Assembly (NCBI RefSeq): GCF_024112395.2
Contig: NZ_CP078013.2
Location: forward strand, 6,542,501 to 6,606,500
Reading direction: 5' to 3'
DNA from: Pseudomonas pergaminensis
GTDB lineage: Bacteria; Pseudomonadota; Gammaproteobacteria; Pseudomonadales; Pseudomonadaceae
Length of the DNA stretch: 64,000 bases
The notes below the pieces were generated by a model. That model saw nothing but the letters and a program-made list of their open reading frames with translations. It was not told where the DNA came from and ran no database searches. Position numbers and translations under genes: made by a program. Below are positions 33,417 through 43,777 of the stretch, one piece after another; within the stretch, counting starts at the first letter, position 1, and every line of letters starts with the position of its first letter.

Positions 33417-36400
33417 ATGTTCGATTCGTTCAAAGCGATCAGCCGCCGTATTGTCGGTGCGATATTGACTGTGGTGGGGGCCATCTTTGGCCAATGGCAT
33501 CCACCGGTCTGGCTGCGCGCCACCGGCCGTGGGCTGGCGAACCTGAGCAGCAAAGCCCGCGCTTACCCACGTCAAACCGGTGCCGGCGTATTAGGGCTGG
33601 TCCTGTTGGCCGCTGCCGGTTTCTACGGCTGGCACTGGTATTCCAACCTGCCAAAGCCGCATACCGCGAGCTATTCGCTGCACAAGCCGAACCTCACCGA
33701 CTACACCCAGCAAACGCCGGTTGTGGATAACTTGCAGGTGCGTTTCGGCGAGTCCGTGGCCCCACTGGCGGCCATCGGCAAACCGGTTACCGAGGGCATC
33801 ACCCTCAAACCTGCAGTCGCGGGCACCTGGCGCTGGGCGGATGACCGCAGCCTGTTGTTCGTACCGGAAAAAGACTGGCCCATCGACGCCCACTACACCG
33901 TCGAACTGGCAAAGAAAAACCTACTGGCCGACGGCGTGCTGCTGGACCAATACAGCACGCAGTTTTCCACTCAACCGTTCCGCGCCACCCTGGCACAAAA
34001 CGAGCTGTACCAAGACCCGTCCAACCCGACGCTGAAACAGCTGGTGGCAACCTTCCGTTTTTCCCACCCGGTGGATGAAGACACCCTGCGCAAGCGCGTC
34101 ACGGTCACCCTGGGCAAAGGCCTGGCCTACCGCGACGCCCAGTTGCCCAACCGCCCGGAAATCACCTTCGACGAGAAGAAACTCAACGCCTACGTACGCT
34201 CCGCCGCCCTGGCGACCCCGTTGGAAAGCACGCCGGTCAGCGCCAAGCTCGACGAAGGCATCAAGGCCCGCGACGGCGGCAACGCCAGCACCGCGCCGCT
34301 GGTGGCGGAAGTCACCGTGCCCGGTCGCTATCGCCTGACCTTCACCGGGGCCGAAGTGAGCTTTGTCGACAACGAACGTGGCGAGCCGGAGCCCGTGCTG
34401 ATGTTCAGCAGCTCCAGCGCCGTGGCCGACGAAACCATCGCCGGCAAGGTCCAGGCCTGGCTGTTGCCGGAAAAAGCCCAGGACGACACGCGTCCCTACA
34501 GCAGCAACGACATCGATGACGCCCTGCTCGCCCGCAGCACCAAGGTCAACCTGACCCACGTGCCCAGCGTCGAACCGCTGAATACCCTGCACGCCTTCAA
34601 ATTCAAGGCCCCTGCCGGTCGCGCGGTGTATGTACGCGTGCCCGCCAACCTGGAAGCCATCGGCGGCTATCTGGCGAAGAATCCTACAGCGTCGCTGATC
34701 AGCATGCCGGCGTACCCGCGCACCTTGCAGTTCCTGTCCGACGGCGCCTTGCTCAGCCTCAACGGCGAAAAACGCCTGGGCTTCATGGCCCGTGGTGTAC
34801 CTGGCGCCCATGTGGAAATCGCGCGCTTGCTGCCCAACCAGTTGCAACACTTGGTGGACCAGAGCAGCGGCAGCTTTGCCCGGCCGAATTTCGGCAATGA
34901 GTATTTCGATCGCATGGTCGAGCGTCAGGCGTTGGATATCCCGCTGTCATCCAATGACCCGGCAAAAACCGTCTATGACAATGTCGACCTGAGCCACTAC
35001 CTCACCGCCAATGGCGGCCGGCGCGGCATTTTCGTGCTCAAGCTCAGCCCCCAGGATGACCCGGCCCCGCGCACGTTCGAGTACGACCGCAGCAGCACGA
35101 GCGACCTGCGCTTCATCGTGGTGACGGACCTGGGCATCATTGCCAAGCGCTCCAGCGATGGCAGCCACGATGTGTACGTGCAGTCCATTGGCAACGGTTC
35201 GCCAGTCTCCGACGCGCAAGTCGACATCATCGGCCGCAACGGTTTGCCGGTGAGCAGCGGCCACACGGATGCCGAAGGCCATGCGCATTTCGCCAAGCTC
35301 GATGAACTGCGCCGTGAGAAAACGCCGCTGATGTATGTGGTTACTCGCGGCAATGACCAGTCGTTCCTGCCGATCGCCCGCCAATCCCAGCAGTTGGATC
35401 TGTCGCGTTTCGACGTAGGCGGCTTGGAAGAAGACGGTGCGATTGATCGCCTCAGCGCCTACCTGTTTACCGACCGTGGCCTGTACCGGCCGGGCGAAAC
35501 CGCGCACCTGGGCATGATTGTGCGCAGCGGTAACTGGAAAGGCGCGTTGCAAGGCCTGCCGGTGGAGCTGCAGATCACCGACCCGCGTGGCCTGGAAGTG
35601 ATTCGCCAGCCATTGAAGCTGTCCGCCAGTGGCTTTGAAACCTTTGATTTCCCCAGCAGCGAAGTCGCCCCTGCCGGTGAGTACACCGCAACCTTGCAGT
35701 TGATCGGCCAGAAACAGACCCGCACCGACCTGGGCAGTGTGAACTTCAAGGTCCGCGATTTCGAGCCGGACCGCATGAAGGTCAGCCTGAGCCTGCATGA
35801 CACCCCTGTGCAGGGCTGGATTCCACCGGACCAAGTGGTGGCCAAGGTCACCGCCATGCACCTGTTCGGCGCTCCGGCAGCCGGCCGTCGGGTCACCGCG
35901 AAGATGTCCCTGAGCCCGACACTCGCGGCGTTTGACCGCTACCCGGATTACCGTTTCCGCCTCAACGACTCCCTGGAAGACGCCACGACCGAAGACTTGG
36001 CCGAAACCACCGTCGACGACAACGGCCAGGCCGTGCTCGACCTCAACCTGCAACGCTTCGCCAACAGCACCTATCGCCTGCAGGTAATGACGCAGGTGTT
36101 CGAAGCCGAAGGCGGCCGCAATGTGGCGGCGCAAAGTGCCTTGCTGGTGTCGTCCGCGCCTTATCTGGTCGGTGTGAAAAGTCAGGATTCGCTGTCGTAC
36201 GTCGCCAAGGATGCCCCGCGCCAGGTGCAATGGCTGGCCGTCGCGCCGGACCTTACGCCGATGGCGGTGGATGGCCTGACCAGCGAAGTGGTCGAGCACC
36301 GCTATGTGTCGGTGCTGGTGAAACAGTCCAACGGCACCTACAAGTATGAGTCGCGCATCAAGAACATCAGCCAACCGGCCTCACCGCTGGTGATGACCAA

Positions 36401-39221
36401 GGAAGGCGCCAAGCAGACCTTGAACACCGGCACGCCGGGCGACTTTACCCTGCAACTCAAGGACGCCAACGGCAACCTGCTCAACCAGATCGACTACAGC
36501 GTGGCCGGGCGTGGCAACACATCGCGCTCCCTGGAACGCAATGCCGAGTTGCAACTGCGCCTGGATAAACGCAGCTACGCCACTGGCGATGAGATCGCCA
36601 TCAGCATTCGTGCGCCGTATACCGGTGCCGGCTTGATCACCATCGAACGCGACAAGGTCTACACCCAGCAGTGGTTCAAGGCCGACAGCACCAACAGCGT
36701 GCAGCACATCCGTGTGCCGGCAGGGCTTGAGGGCAATGCCTACGTGAACGTGCAGTTTGTGCGCGACATGGGCTCGGCCGAGGTGTACATGAGCCCGCTG
36801 TCCTACGGCGTGGTGCCGTTCAGCATCAACCTGGATGCGCGGCGCATGGCCTTGAAGGTTGAAGGCCCGGCGAAGATCGAGCCGGGGCAGCCGCTGGATA
36901 TCAAGGTCAACACTGATCGCCCGGGCCGCGCGGTGGTCTACGCGGTCGATGAAGGCATCCTGCAAGTGGCGCGCTACCAGACGCCAGACCCGCTGGGTTT
37001 CTTCTTCCAGAAGCGTGCGCTGGAGGTTGGCACCAGTCAGATCCTTGACCTGATCCTGCCGGAATTCAGCCGTCTGCTCAGTGGGGCAGCGCCCGGTGGC
37101 GATACGGAAGGCGCCCTGGCCAATCACCTCAACCCGTTCAAGCGTAAACACCAGCCGCCGGTGGCTTGGTGGTCCGGGCTGGTGGACTTGCCGGCCGGCG
37201 AAACCGTGCTGCATTACCAAGTGCCGGACAGCTTCAACGGCAAGCTGCACCTGTTCGCGGTAGCGGTGGACAGCGACAGTGTCGGCGTCAGCGAAGCCAC
37301 GACCGACGTGCGCGGGCCGATCGTGATCACGCCAAACGTGCCGGCCTTTGTCGCGCCAGGAGATGTGTTCAACGTCAGCGCCGGGGTGTTCAGCAATCTC
37401 GACGCGGCGGCGGACGTGAAGTTTGAAGTGCAGACCAGCGCAGGCCTGGTTGTGCAGGGCGACAAGGGCAGCACCTTGTCACTGCAGCCGCGCAAGGAAG
37501 GCACGGCCGAGTTCAAGATCAAGGTCGGCGACACCCTCGGCTCGGCGGACCTGCGATTTGTCGCGGTACTGCCGGACGGCAAGCGTATCCAGGTGGCGGA
37601 AACCACCTCGATCCGGCCGTTGAGCGAGCATCGCGTGGCCCTCAGCCTGGGCCGTTTCGACAGCGCCAGCAAGGAGCTCAAACCCACCCGCGAGCTGTTC
37701 AGCCAACTGCGCGACGTGCAGCTGGGCGTGGCCGCGTCGCCGCTGGTGTGGGCCAACGGCCTCAAGCATTACTTGGACGACTACGGCTACGCCTGCACCG
37801 AGCAATTGGTGTCCAAGACCATGCCGGCGCTGATCTGGGGCGGCAACGCACCTGAAGCCGAACAGGCCTTCGGCAGTGCGGTGCGCATGCTGCGCCAGCG
37901 CCAGAACCAGGCCGGCGGCTTTGGTTTGTGGGCAGCCAACCCGGACGTGGCGCCGTACGCCAGCCTGTACGCCACCGACTTCTTGATCGAAGCCAAGGAG
38001 CGCGGCTTGCCGGTGCCGGAAGACCTGTTGGTGCGCTCGAATGCGTACCTGACGGATCTGGCCAATGGCCCTAGCGAAGGCCTGTCGGAATTGCGCAACC
38101 GGGCCTACGCCAGTTACCTGCTGAGCCGTCAGGGGATTCTAGTGAGCGGTGCGTTGAGCGATATCCGCGAGCGCTACGAGAGCTACTTCAAGGACACCTG
38201 GCAGAATGACCTGGGCGCCGCTTACCTGGCGGCCAGCTACAAGCTGCTCAAGCAGGATCGCCAGGCTGACACACTGTTCCGCAAAGTACCCTGGCGTTCG
38301 CTTGTGGATAAGTGGGACAGCGACGGTTTGTACTACGACCCGCTGGTGCACGACGCCGAACACCTGCACCTGCTGGCACGCCACTTCCCCGAGTTGATGG
38401 ACGATGTGCCCACGGCGCTGCTGGACAAACTCGGCAAGCGCCTCAACGAGCAGCGCTACAACTCGCTGTCGGCGGCCCTGTTGCTGCGCGCCCTGGACAA
38501 CTATGGCCAGCGTGCGCAAAGCGACATGACCCTTAAGGCCACCGCCTGGCTGGGCGACAAGCAGCAGCAATTGCTGGAGATGGCCGGCCAGCCGCCGCGC
38601 GCCGCCGTGCCGGGCAACACGCAAAAGCTGGTGATGGAAAAATCCGACGGCCCGGCCGCGTTCTACATGCTCAGCGAAGCCGGTTTCGACAAGGGCGCCA
38701 AACTCAAGCCGATCAATAATGGCCTGGAAATCATCCACGAATACCTCGACCTAAAGGGCGAGCCCGTGAGCAAGGTTGCGGTGGGTGATGAGTTCCTGGT
38801 GCGCCTGCGCCTGCGCGCTACCGACCGCGATCAGGTGCAGCAAGTGGCCGTGGTCGACCTGCTGCCCGGTGGCGTCGAGCCTGTGTATAACCTGCCGCCG
38901 GAGCCGGAAGCCGCCAGCAGCGAGGACAGTGAGGGTGAAGAGTCCGAGTACGTCGAGGAAGACAGCCAGGAAGAACAAAGCTGGCAAGCGCCTATCGGTG
39001 AAACCGAACTGAGCAACTGGCAGCCGGAGTATGTGGACGTGCGTGATGATCGGGTGGTGTTGTACGGCACCGCACTGCGGGATGTCGGCACATTCGTGTA
39101 CCGCGTGCGCGCCACCAACGCCGGTACCTTCAACACGCCACCGGCCTACGCCGAAGGCATGTACGAAACCACCCTGCAAGGGCGCGGCAAAGTAGGCCAG
39201 CTTGAAATCACCAAGCCTTAA
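33417..39221 (+). CDS. Bacterial alpha-2-macroglobulin (YfhM type)
   Basis: A giant periplasmic protease trap of 1934 residues. One membrane helix near the N-terminus (about 59-78, LGLVLLAAAGFYGWHWY) anchors it; there is no lipobox, unlike E. coli YfhM. Many beta-sandwich MG domains follow. The thioester motif CTEQ starts at Cys1460 in GYACTEQ, in the alpha/alpha toroid region, and would covalently capture attacking proteases. An acidic linker (about 1825-1850) is near the end. The last 20 bases overlap pbpC, its usual partner that repairs damaged peptidoglycan. Start 33417 has AGGG nine bases upstream. Confidence 0.92.
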   Translation: MFDSFKAISRRIVGAILTVVGAIFGQWHPPVWLRATGRGLANLSSKARAYPRQTGAGVLGLVLLAAAGFYGWHWYSNLPKPHTASYSLHKPNLTDYTQQTPVVDNLQVRFGESVAPLAAIGKPVTEGITLKPAVAGTWRWADDRSLLFVPEKDWPIDAHYTVELAKKNLLADGVLLDQYSTQFSTQPFRATLAQNELYQDPSNPTLKQLVATFRFSHPVDEDTLRKRVTVTLGKGLAYRDAQLPNRPEITFDEKKLNAYVRSAALATPLESTPVSAKLDEGIKARDGGNASTAPLVAEVTVPGRYRLTFTGAEVSFVDNERGEPEPVLMFSSSSAVADETIAGKVQAWLLPEKAQDDTRPYSSNDIDDALLARSTKVNLTHVPSVEPLNTLHAFKFKAPAGRAVYVRVPANLEAIGGYLAKNPTASLISMPAYPRTLQFLSDGALLSLNGEKRLGFMARGVPGAHVEIARLLPNQLQHLVDQSSGSFARPNFGNEYFDRMVERQALDIPLSSNDPAKTVYDNVDLSHYLTANGGRRGIFVLKLSPQDDPAPRTFEYDRSSTSDLRFIVVTDLGIIAKRSSDGSHDVYVQSIGNGSPVSDAQVDIIGRNGLPVSSGHTDAEGHAHFAKLDELRREKTPLMYVVTRGNDQSFLPIARQSQQLDLSRFDVGGLEEDGAIDRLSAYLFTDRGLYRPGETAHLGMIVRSGNWKGALQGLPVELQITDPRGLEVIRQPLKLSASGFETFDFPSSEVAPAGEYTATLQLIGQKQTRTDLGSVNFKVRDFEPDRMKVSLSLHDTPVQGWIPPDQVVAKVTAMHLFGAPAAGRRVTAKMSLSPTLAAFDRYPDYRFRLNDSLEDATTEDLAETTVDDNGQAVLDLNLQRFANSTYRLQVMTQVFEAEGGRNVAAQSALLVSSAPYLVGVKSQDSLSYVAKDAPRQVQWLAVAPDLTPMAVDGLTSEVVEHRYVSVLVKQSNGTYKYESRIKNISQPASPLVMTKEGAKQTLNTGTPGDFTLQLKDANGNLLNQIDYSVAGRGNTSRSLERNAELQLRLDKRSYATGDEIAISIRAPYTGAGLITIERDKVYTQQWFKADSTNSVQHIRVPAGLEGNAYVNVQFVRDMGSAEVYMSPLSYGVVPFSINLDARRMALKVEGPAKIEPGQPLDIKVNTDRPGRAVVYAVDEGILQVARYQTPDPLGFFFQKRALEVGTSQILDLILPEFSRLLSGAAPGGDTEGALANHLNPFKRKHQPPVAWWSGLVDLPAGETVLHYQVPDSFNGKLHLFAVAVDSDSVGVSEATTDVRGPIVITPNVPAFVAPGDVFNVSAGVFSNLDAAADVKFEVQTSAGLVVQGDKGSTLSLQPRKEGTAEFKIKVGDTLGSADLRFVAVLPDGKRIQVAETTSIRPLSEHRVALSLGRFDSASKELKPTRELFSQLRDVQLGVAASPLVWANGLKHYLDDYGYACTEQLVSKTMPALIWGGNAPEAEQAFGSAVRMLRQRQNQAGGFGLWAANPDVAPYASLYATDFLIEAKERGLPVPEDLLVRSNAYLTDLANGPSEGLSELRNRAYASYLLSRQGILVSGALSDIRERYESYFKDTWQNDLGAAYLAASYKLLKQDRQADTLFRKVPWRSLVDKWDSDGLYYDPLVHDAEHLHLLARHFPELMDDVPTALLDKLGKRLNEQRYNSLSAALLLRALDNYGQRAQSDMTLKATAWLGDKQQQLLEMAGQPPRAAVPGNTQKLVMEKSDGPAAFYMLSEAGFDKGAKLKPINNGLEIIHEYLDLKGEPVSKVAVGDEFLVRLRLRATDRDQVQQVAVVDLLPGGVEPVYNLPPEPEAASSEDSEGEESEYVEEDSQEEQSWQAPIGETELSNWQPEYVDVRDDRVVLYGTALRDVGTFVYRVRATNAGTFNTPPAYAEGMYETTLQGRGKVGQLEITKP

Positions 39222-41502
39222 GCGCCTGGCACCGCCGCTGCTCGTAGCGGCGGTAGTGCTGGTGGGCCTGCGGCTTTGGCCTCACGCCCCGCTGGAACAG
39301 GCCGTGACCTCATCGCGGGTGGTACTGGCCGATGACGGTTCGCTGCTGCGAATGACATTGGCGGATGACGGGCAATACCGCCTGTGGCTACCGCTGGAGC
39401 GGATCTCTCCTTCGCTGGTCCAGGCCTTGTTGCTCAAGGAAGACCGCAATTTCTATTGGCACCCGGGGATCAATCCCCCGGCATTGCTGCGCGCAGCCAT
39501 GGCCACCTACAGCGGTGGCCAACGCCAGGGTGGCTCGACCTTGAGCATGCAACTGGCGCGGCGCCTGTGGGACCTGAACACTCGCCAGGTGCCGGGCAAG
39601 TTGCAGCAGATGGCGTTGGCCCTGTGGCTGGAGGCGCGCTACAGCAAGCACGACATCCTGGAGGCCTACCTGAACCTGGCGCCCATGGGCGGAAATATCG
39701 AAGGGGCCGAGGCGGCGAGCCGTATCTACTTCGGCAAGTCGGCGGCGCAGCTGTCATTGTCCGAGGCACTGGCGCTGGCAGTGATTCCCCAGCAGCCTGG
39801 CAGGCGCGCACGCTTCGGGCCGTCGCTGCAAAACGCCCGCCTGCGCTTGATGAACGACTGGCGTGAGACTTATCCACAAGATCCGCGTAACGACAGTTTG
39901 CTGGAGTTGCCCCTTGAGGCCCGCAACCGCCAGCAGATCCCGTTCCTGGCGCCGCACGTGAGTGAACAGTTGCTGGCCTCCCAGGCCGGAAATGAGCTGA
40001 ACAGCACCCTCAACCTGCCGTTGCAACAATTGCTCGAACGCCTGATCACCGGCTTTATCGCCGAACGGCGCAGTACGGGTGTGGAAAACGCCACGGCGAT
40101 CCTGATCGACAGCCGCGACCAGAGTGTCAAAGCGCTGGTGGGTTCGGCGGACTACTTATCCACAAGCCTGCACGGCCAGGTCAATGGCGTGCTGTCGCGA
40201 CGCTCACCAGGGTCGACGCTCAAGCCCTTCTTGTATGGGCTGGCGCTGGACCAAGGGGTCATCCACCCCATGAGCATCCTCAAGGACTTGCCGAGTAACT
40301 TCGGCTACTTCCAGCCGGAAAATTTCGACGGCAGTTTTGTCGGCCCGCTGACCGCGCGGGACGCCCTGATCCGTAGTCGCAACATCCCGGCGGTGTGGCT
40401 GGCCAGCCAGGTCAAGTCGCCGTCCCTGTACGGGCTGTTGCAGCGCGCCGGGATCAAAGGCCTGCGCGACGAAAGCCATTACGGCCTGGCCTTGGCCCTG
40501 GGGGGCGGGGAGATGACCCCGGAAGAGTTGGCGCGGCTGTATGTGATGTTGGCCGGTGATGGGCACCTTCGCCCGTTGCGCTATTTGCAGGAACAGCCCC
40601 AGACCACGGGGGCCCAACTGCTGACGCCCCAGGCAGCGTTCATGGTGCGCGACATGCTGCGCCGTAACCCACGCCCGGATGGCCTGCCCGGCCGTCACTG
40701 GCGCACCGCCTGGAAAACCGGCACCTCCTGGGGCTTTCACGATGCATGGAGTGCAGGACTGGTCGGGCCCTACGTGCTGGTGGTGTGGGTGGGCAACTTC
40801 GATGGTCGTCCAAACCCAGCCTTCATCGGAGCCAAGACCGCCGCGCCGTTGTTCTTCCGCATCGCCGACGCCCTGCCTTTGGCCTTGCCCAACGTGGTGA
40901 TCAAAGCCGACAAACCGCCCGCCGGATTAGTGCGCATTGATGTCTGCGCCGCGTCCGGCGAGTTGCCCAACCGCTGGTGCCCGCAAACCCGCAAGACCTG
41001 GTACATCCCCGGCGTATCGCCGATTCGCGTGTCGAACCTGCACCGCCCGGTGCTGATCGACACCCGCACCGGCAAGGCCGCCTGCCCGCCGTTTGACGCG
41101 CAATACACCCGCGAAGAAGTCTTCGAATTCTGGCCGAGCGACGTGCAACGCCTGTACCGCGCCGCCGGGCTGCCGCGACGTACCCCGCCAAACGTGATGA
41201 AAAACTGCCAGCCCAACCGCCTCAGCGACCAGAGCGAAGCCCCGCAGATCCGCTCGCCGCTGACCCAGGTGAGCTATCAACTGCGCCTGTCCCAGCCCCA
41301 GGAAAGCATCCCGTTGAATGCCAACGCGGCCAGCGATGCAACCACGCTGTACTGGTTTGCCGATCAAACCTTGATCGGCCAAGGGCCACCGCAAACCACG
41401 TTGAATTGGCGGCCGGGCAAGTCGGGGGAGTATCGGCTGCGGGTCAGTGATGATCAGGGGCGCAGTACGAGCCGGGGGTTGCGGGTGGAGTTTGTGCCTT
41501 AG
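39202..41502 (+). CDS. pbpC: Penicillin-binding protein 1C
   Basis: A bifunctional peptidoglycan synthase of 766 residues anchored by an N-terminal membrane helix (about 10-27). The transglycosylase domain includes EDRNFYWHPG (about 80-90) and GGSTLSMQLARRL. The transpeptidase has SPGSTLKP with active Ser338 and Lys341, RSRN as the SxN-like motif, and KTGTS at 505-509. A BiPBP_C domain closes the protein (about 690-766). It overlaps the macroglobulin gene by 20 bases, so the pair is made together, as in E. coli yfhM-pbpC. Confidence 0.95.
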   Translation: MKSPSLKRLAPPLLVAAVVLVGLRLWPHAPLEQAVTSSRVVLADDGSLLRMTLADDGQYRLWLPLERISPSLVQALLLKEDRNFYWHPGINPPALLRAAMATYSGGQRQGGSTLSMQLARRLWDLNTRQVPGKLQQMALALWLEARYSKHDILEAYLNLAPMGGNIEGAEAASRIYFGKSAAQLSLSEALALAVIPQQPGRRARFGPSLQNARLRLMNDWRETYPQDPRNDSLLELPLEARNRQQIPFLAPHVSEQLLASQAGNELNSTLNLPLQQLLERLITGFIAERRSTGVENATAILIDSRDQSVKALVGSADYLSTSLHGQVNGVLSRRSPGSTLKPFLYGLALDQGVIHPMSILKDLPSNFGYFQPENFDGSFVGPLTARDALIRSRNIPAVWLASQVKSPSLYGLLQRAGIKGLRDESHYGLALALGGGEMTPEELARLYVMLAGDGHLRPLRYLQEQPQTTGAQLLTPQAAFMVRDMLRRNPRPDGLPGRHWRTAWKTGTSWGFHDAWSAGLVGPYVLVVWVGNFDGRPNPAFIGAKTAAPLFFRIADALPLALPNVVIKADKPPAGLVRIDVCAASGELPNRWCPQTRKTWYIPGVSPIRVSNLHRPVLIDTRTGKAACPPFDAQYTREEVFEFWPSDVQRLYRAAGLPRRTPPNVMKNCQPNRLSDQSEAPQIRSPLTQVSYQLRLSQPQESIPLNANAASDATTLYWFADQTLIGQGPPQTTLNWRPGKSGEYRLRVSDDQGRSTSRGLRVEFVP

Positions 41503-41876
41503 GAGAGGTTGTCGCACGCAGCAAGCTCAACGTAGCTTGACTCCCCGCCTCCCGTCGCCCCCGACAACCAACCCCATACAAAGCTGAGCGTGGTAAGGCC
41601 GGCAGCATCCAACCCGACCGTGCCACGCGACCAACCGGACAGCAGCTCACCGTCCAAGGTCAGGCACTGAAAAAGCAGTTCGATAGTGTCCGGGCCTGTC
41701 ACTCGTCCCACTTGCGTGCCCAGGCGAATGCGCCCGCCCTGGTAAGTGCCGGAGATGGCATCACCCTCGACAAGGTAATGAAACACCGTGCCCGAGCCGG
41801 AAAGCCCTTGGGCGTTGTTGGCGACGGTGAAGCGACGGTTGTTCAAGCGCTGGTGAATTTGGGACGAAGTTTGCAT
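41499..41876 (-). CDS. Conserved small protein of unknown function
   Basis: A 125-residue cytoplasmic protein with no signal peptide. It is beta-rich, with RRFTVANNAQG, GTVFHYLVEGDAISGTYQGG and RGTVGLDAAGLTTLSFVW, which suggests a small lipocalin-like or barrel fold. I do not recognise a named family with known function. It overlaps the pbpC stop by 4 bases on the opposite strand and lies downstream of glmS. Confidence 0.68.
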   Translation of the reverse strand: MQTSSQIHQRLNNRRFTVANNAQGLSGSGTVFHYLVEGDAISGTYQGGRIRLGTQVGRVTGPDTIELLFQCLTLDGELLSGWSRGTVGLDAAGLTTLSFVWGWLSGATGGGESSYVELAACDNLS

Positions 41877-41898
41877 CGAGCGCGTCCTTTCGCGGGAG

Positions 41899-41924
41899 CC
41901 TGGAGGCCCGGGCGGGCCTCCAGG
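41899..41924 (-). terminator. Hairpin downstream of glmS
   Basis: CCTGGAGGCCC (41899-41909) is exactly complementary to GGGCCTCCAGG (41914-41924) around GGGC. It lies 11 bases past the glmS stop. A strong GC stem is present but no T-run follows, so Rho-independent termination is likely but not certain. Confidence 0.6.
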
Positions 41925-41934
41925 GGATGGCGGG

Positions 41935-43767
41935 TTACTCCACCGTCACCGACTTCGCCAGGTTGCGCGGCTGGTCCACGTCGGTGCCTTTGAGCACGGC
42001 CACGTAGTACGACAGCAGTTGCAGTGGGATGGTGTAGAGGATCGGCGACAGGGTGTCGTTGATGTGCGGCATGTTGATGACATGAGTGCCTTCACCGTTG
42101 GTCATGCCGGCTTTTTCATCAGCGAACACCACCAGTTGGCCGCCACGGGCGCGGACTTCCTGCAGGTTGGACTTGAGCTTCTCCAGCAGTTCGTTGTTCG
42201 GCGCCACGGTCACCACCGGCATGTCGTCATCCACCAGGGCCAATGGGCCGTGTTTGAGTTCGCCGGCCGGGTAGGCTTCGGCGTGGATGTACGAGATTTC
42301 CTTGAGCTTGAGCGAGCCTTCCATCGCCACCGGGTATTGCGCGCCACGGCCGAGGAACAGGGTGTGGTTCTTGTCGGCGAACAGCTCGGCGACTTTTTCC
42401 ACGGTGCTGTCCATCGCCAGGGCTTCACCGAGGCGGGCTGGCAGGCGGCGCAGTTCTTCGACCAGGGTGGCTTCGACGCCTTCGGCGAGGGTGCCGCGAA
42501 CCTGGCCCAGGGACAGGGTCAGCAACAGCAGGCCAACCAATTGGGTGGTGAAGGCTTTGGTAGACGCCACGCCGATTTCACGACCGGCCTGGGTCAGCAG
42601 GGTCAGGTCGGACTCGCGCACCAGGGAGCTGATGCTGACGTTGCAGATCGCAAGGCTGGCCAGGAAGCCCAGCTCCTTGGCATTGCGCAGGGCGGCCAGG
42701 GTGTCGGCGGTTTCGCCGGACTGGGAGATGGTCACGAACAGGGTATCGGGCTGCACCACCACCTTGCGATAGCGGAACTCACTGGCGACTTCCACCTGGC
42801 ACGGGATACCGGCCAGTTCTTCCAGCCAGTAACGGGCAACCATGCCTGCGTGGTAGCTGGTGCCGCAGGCCACGATCTGCACATTGCGCACTTTGGCAAA
42901 CAGTTCGGCGGCTTGTGGGCCGAAGGTATTGACCAGCACCTGGTTCTGGCTCAGGCGACCTTCCAGGGTGCGTTGTACCACGGCAGGCTGCTCGTGGATT
43001 TCCTTGAGCATGAAGTGGCGGTACTCGCCCTTGTCGGCCGCTTCAGCGCCGTCGCGGTATTGCACGGCTTCGCGCTCGACGGATTGACCGTTTACGTCCC
43101 AGATCTGCACGCTTTCACGGCGGATGTCGGCGATATCGCCTTCTTCCAGGTACATGAAGCGGTCGGTGACTTGGCGCAGGGCCAATTGGTCGGACGCGAG
43201 GAAGTTTTCGCCCAAGCCCAGGCCGATCACCAGCGGGCTACCACTGCGCGCGGCAACCACGCAGTCGGGTTGGCTGGCGCTGACCACGGCCAGGCCATAG
43301 GCGCCGTGCAGTTCCTTGACCGTGGCCTTGAGGGCGACCGTCAAATCGCCAAGGTCCTTGAGCTTGTGGTTGAGCAGGTGGGCGATGACTTCGGTGTCGG
43401 TGTCCGAAGTGAACACGTAACCCAGGCCCTTGAGCTGTTCACGCAGCACTTCGTGGTTTTCGATAATGCCGTTGTGGACCACGGCCAGGTCACCGGAGAA
43501 GTGCGGGTGGGCATTGCGTTCGCACGGTGCACCGTGAGTAGCCCAGCGGGTGTGGGCAATGCCCAGGCGGCCTACCAGTGGCTCGCCAAGCAAGGCTTGC
43601 TCCAGCTCGCTGACCTTACCCGGGCGGCGCATGCGCTCAAGCTTGCCGGCGTTGGTGAAGACGGCCACACCGGCACTGTCATAGCCGCGGTATTCCAGGC
43701 GCTTGAGGCCTTCGAGCAGGATGGGGGTGATGTTGCGTTCAGCGACTGCGCCTACGATGCCACACAT
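41935..43767 (-). CDS. glmS: Glutamine-fructose-6-phosphate aminotransferase GlmS
   Basis: GlmS makes glucosamine-6-phosphate from fructose-6-phosphate and glutamine, the first step to UDP-GlcNAc. The 610 residues fit the family. Cys2 (MCGIVGAV) is the glutaminase nucleophile; the N-terminal glutaminase domain spans about 1-240. Two SIS sugar-isomerase domains follow, with [14 protein letters not shown] (about 350) and a C-terminal [11 protein letters not shown]. It lies 10 bases after glmR, so the two are probably cotranscribed. No glmS ribozyme is visible upstream. Confidence 0.97.
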   Translation of the reverse strand: MCGIVGAVAERNITPILLEGLKRLEYRGYDSAGVAVFTNAGKLERMRRPGKVSELEQALLGEPLVGRLGIAHTRWATHGAPCERNAHPHFSGDLAVVHNGIIENHEVLREQLKGLGYVFTSDTDTEVIAHLLNHKLKDLGDLTVALKATVKELHGAYGLAVVSASQPDCVVAARSGSPLVIGLGLGENFLASDQLALRQVTDRFMYLEEGDIADIRRESVQIWDVNGQSVEREAVQYRDGAEAADKGEYRHFMLKEIHEQPAVVQRTLEGRLSQNQVLVNTFGPQAAELFAKVRNVQIVACGTSYHAGMVARYWLEELAGIPCQVEVASEFRYRKVVVQPDTLFVTISQSGETADTLAALRNAKELGFLASLAICNVSISSLVRESDLTLLTQAGREIGVASTKAFTTQLVGLLLLTLSLGQVRGTLAEGVEATLVEELRRLPARLGEALAMDSTVEKVAELFADKNHTLFLGRGAQYPVAMEGSLKLKEISYIHAEAYPAGELKHGPLALVDDDMPVVTVAPNNELLEKLKSNLQEVRARGGQLVVFADEKAGMTNGEGTHVINMPHINDTLSPILYTIPLQLLSYYVAVLKGTDVDQPRNLAKSVTVE

Positions 43768-43777
43768 GGTGTTTCTC

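Noticed and set aside
43768-43777. glmS ribozyme upstream of glmS
   Set aside because: Only 10 bases separate glmR and glmS, and the ribozyme is a feature of Gram-positive bacteria.
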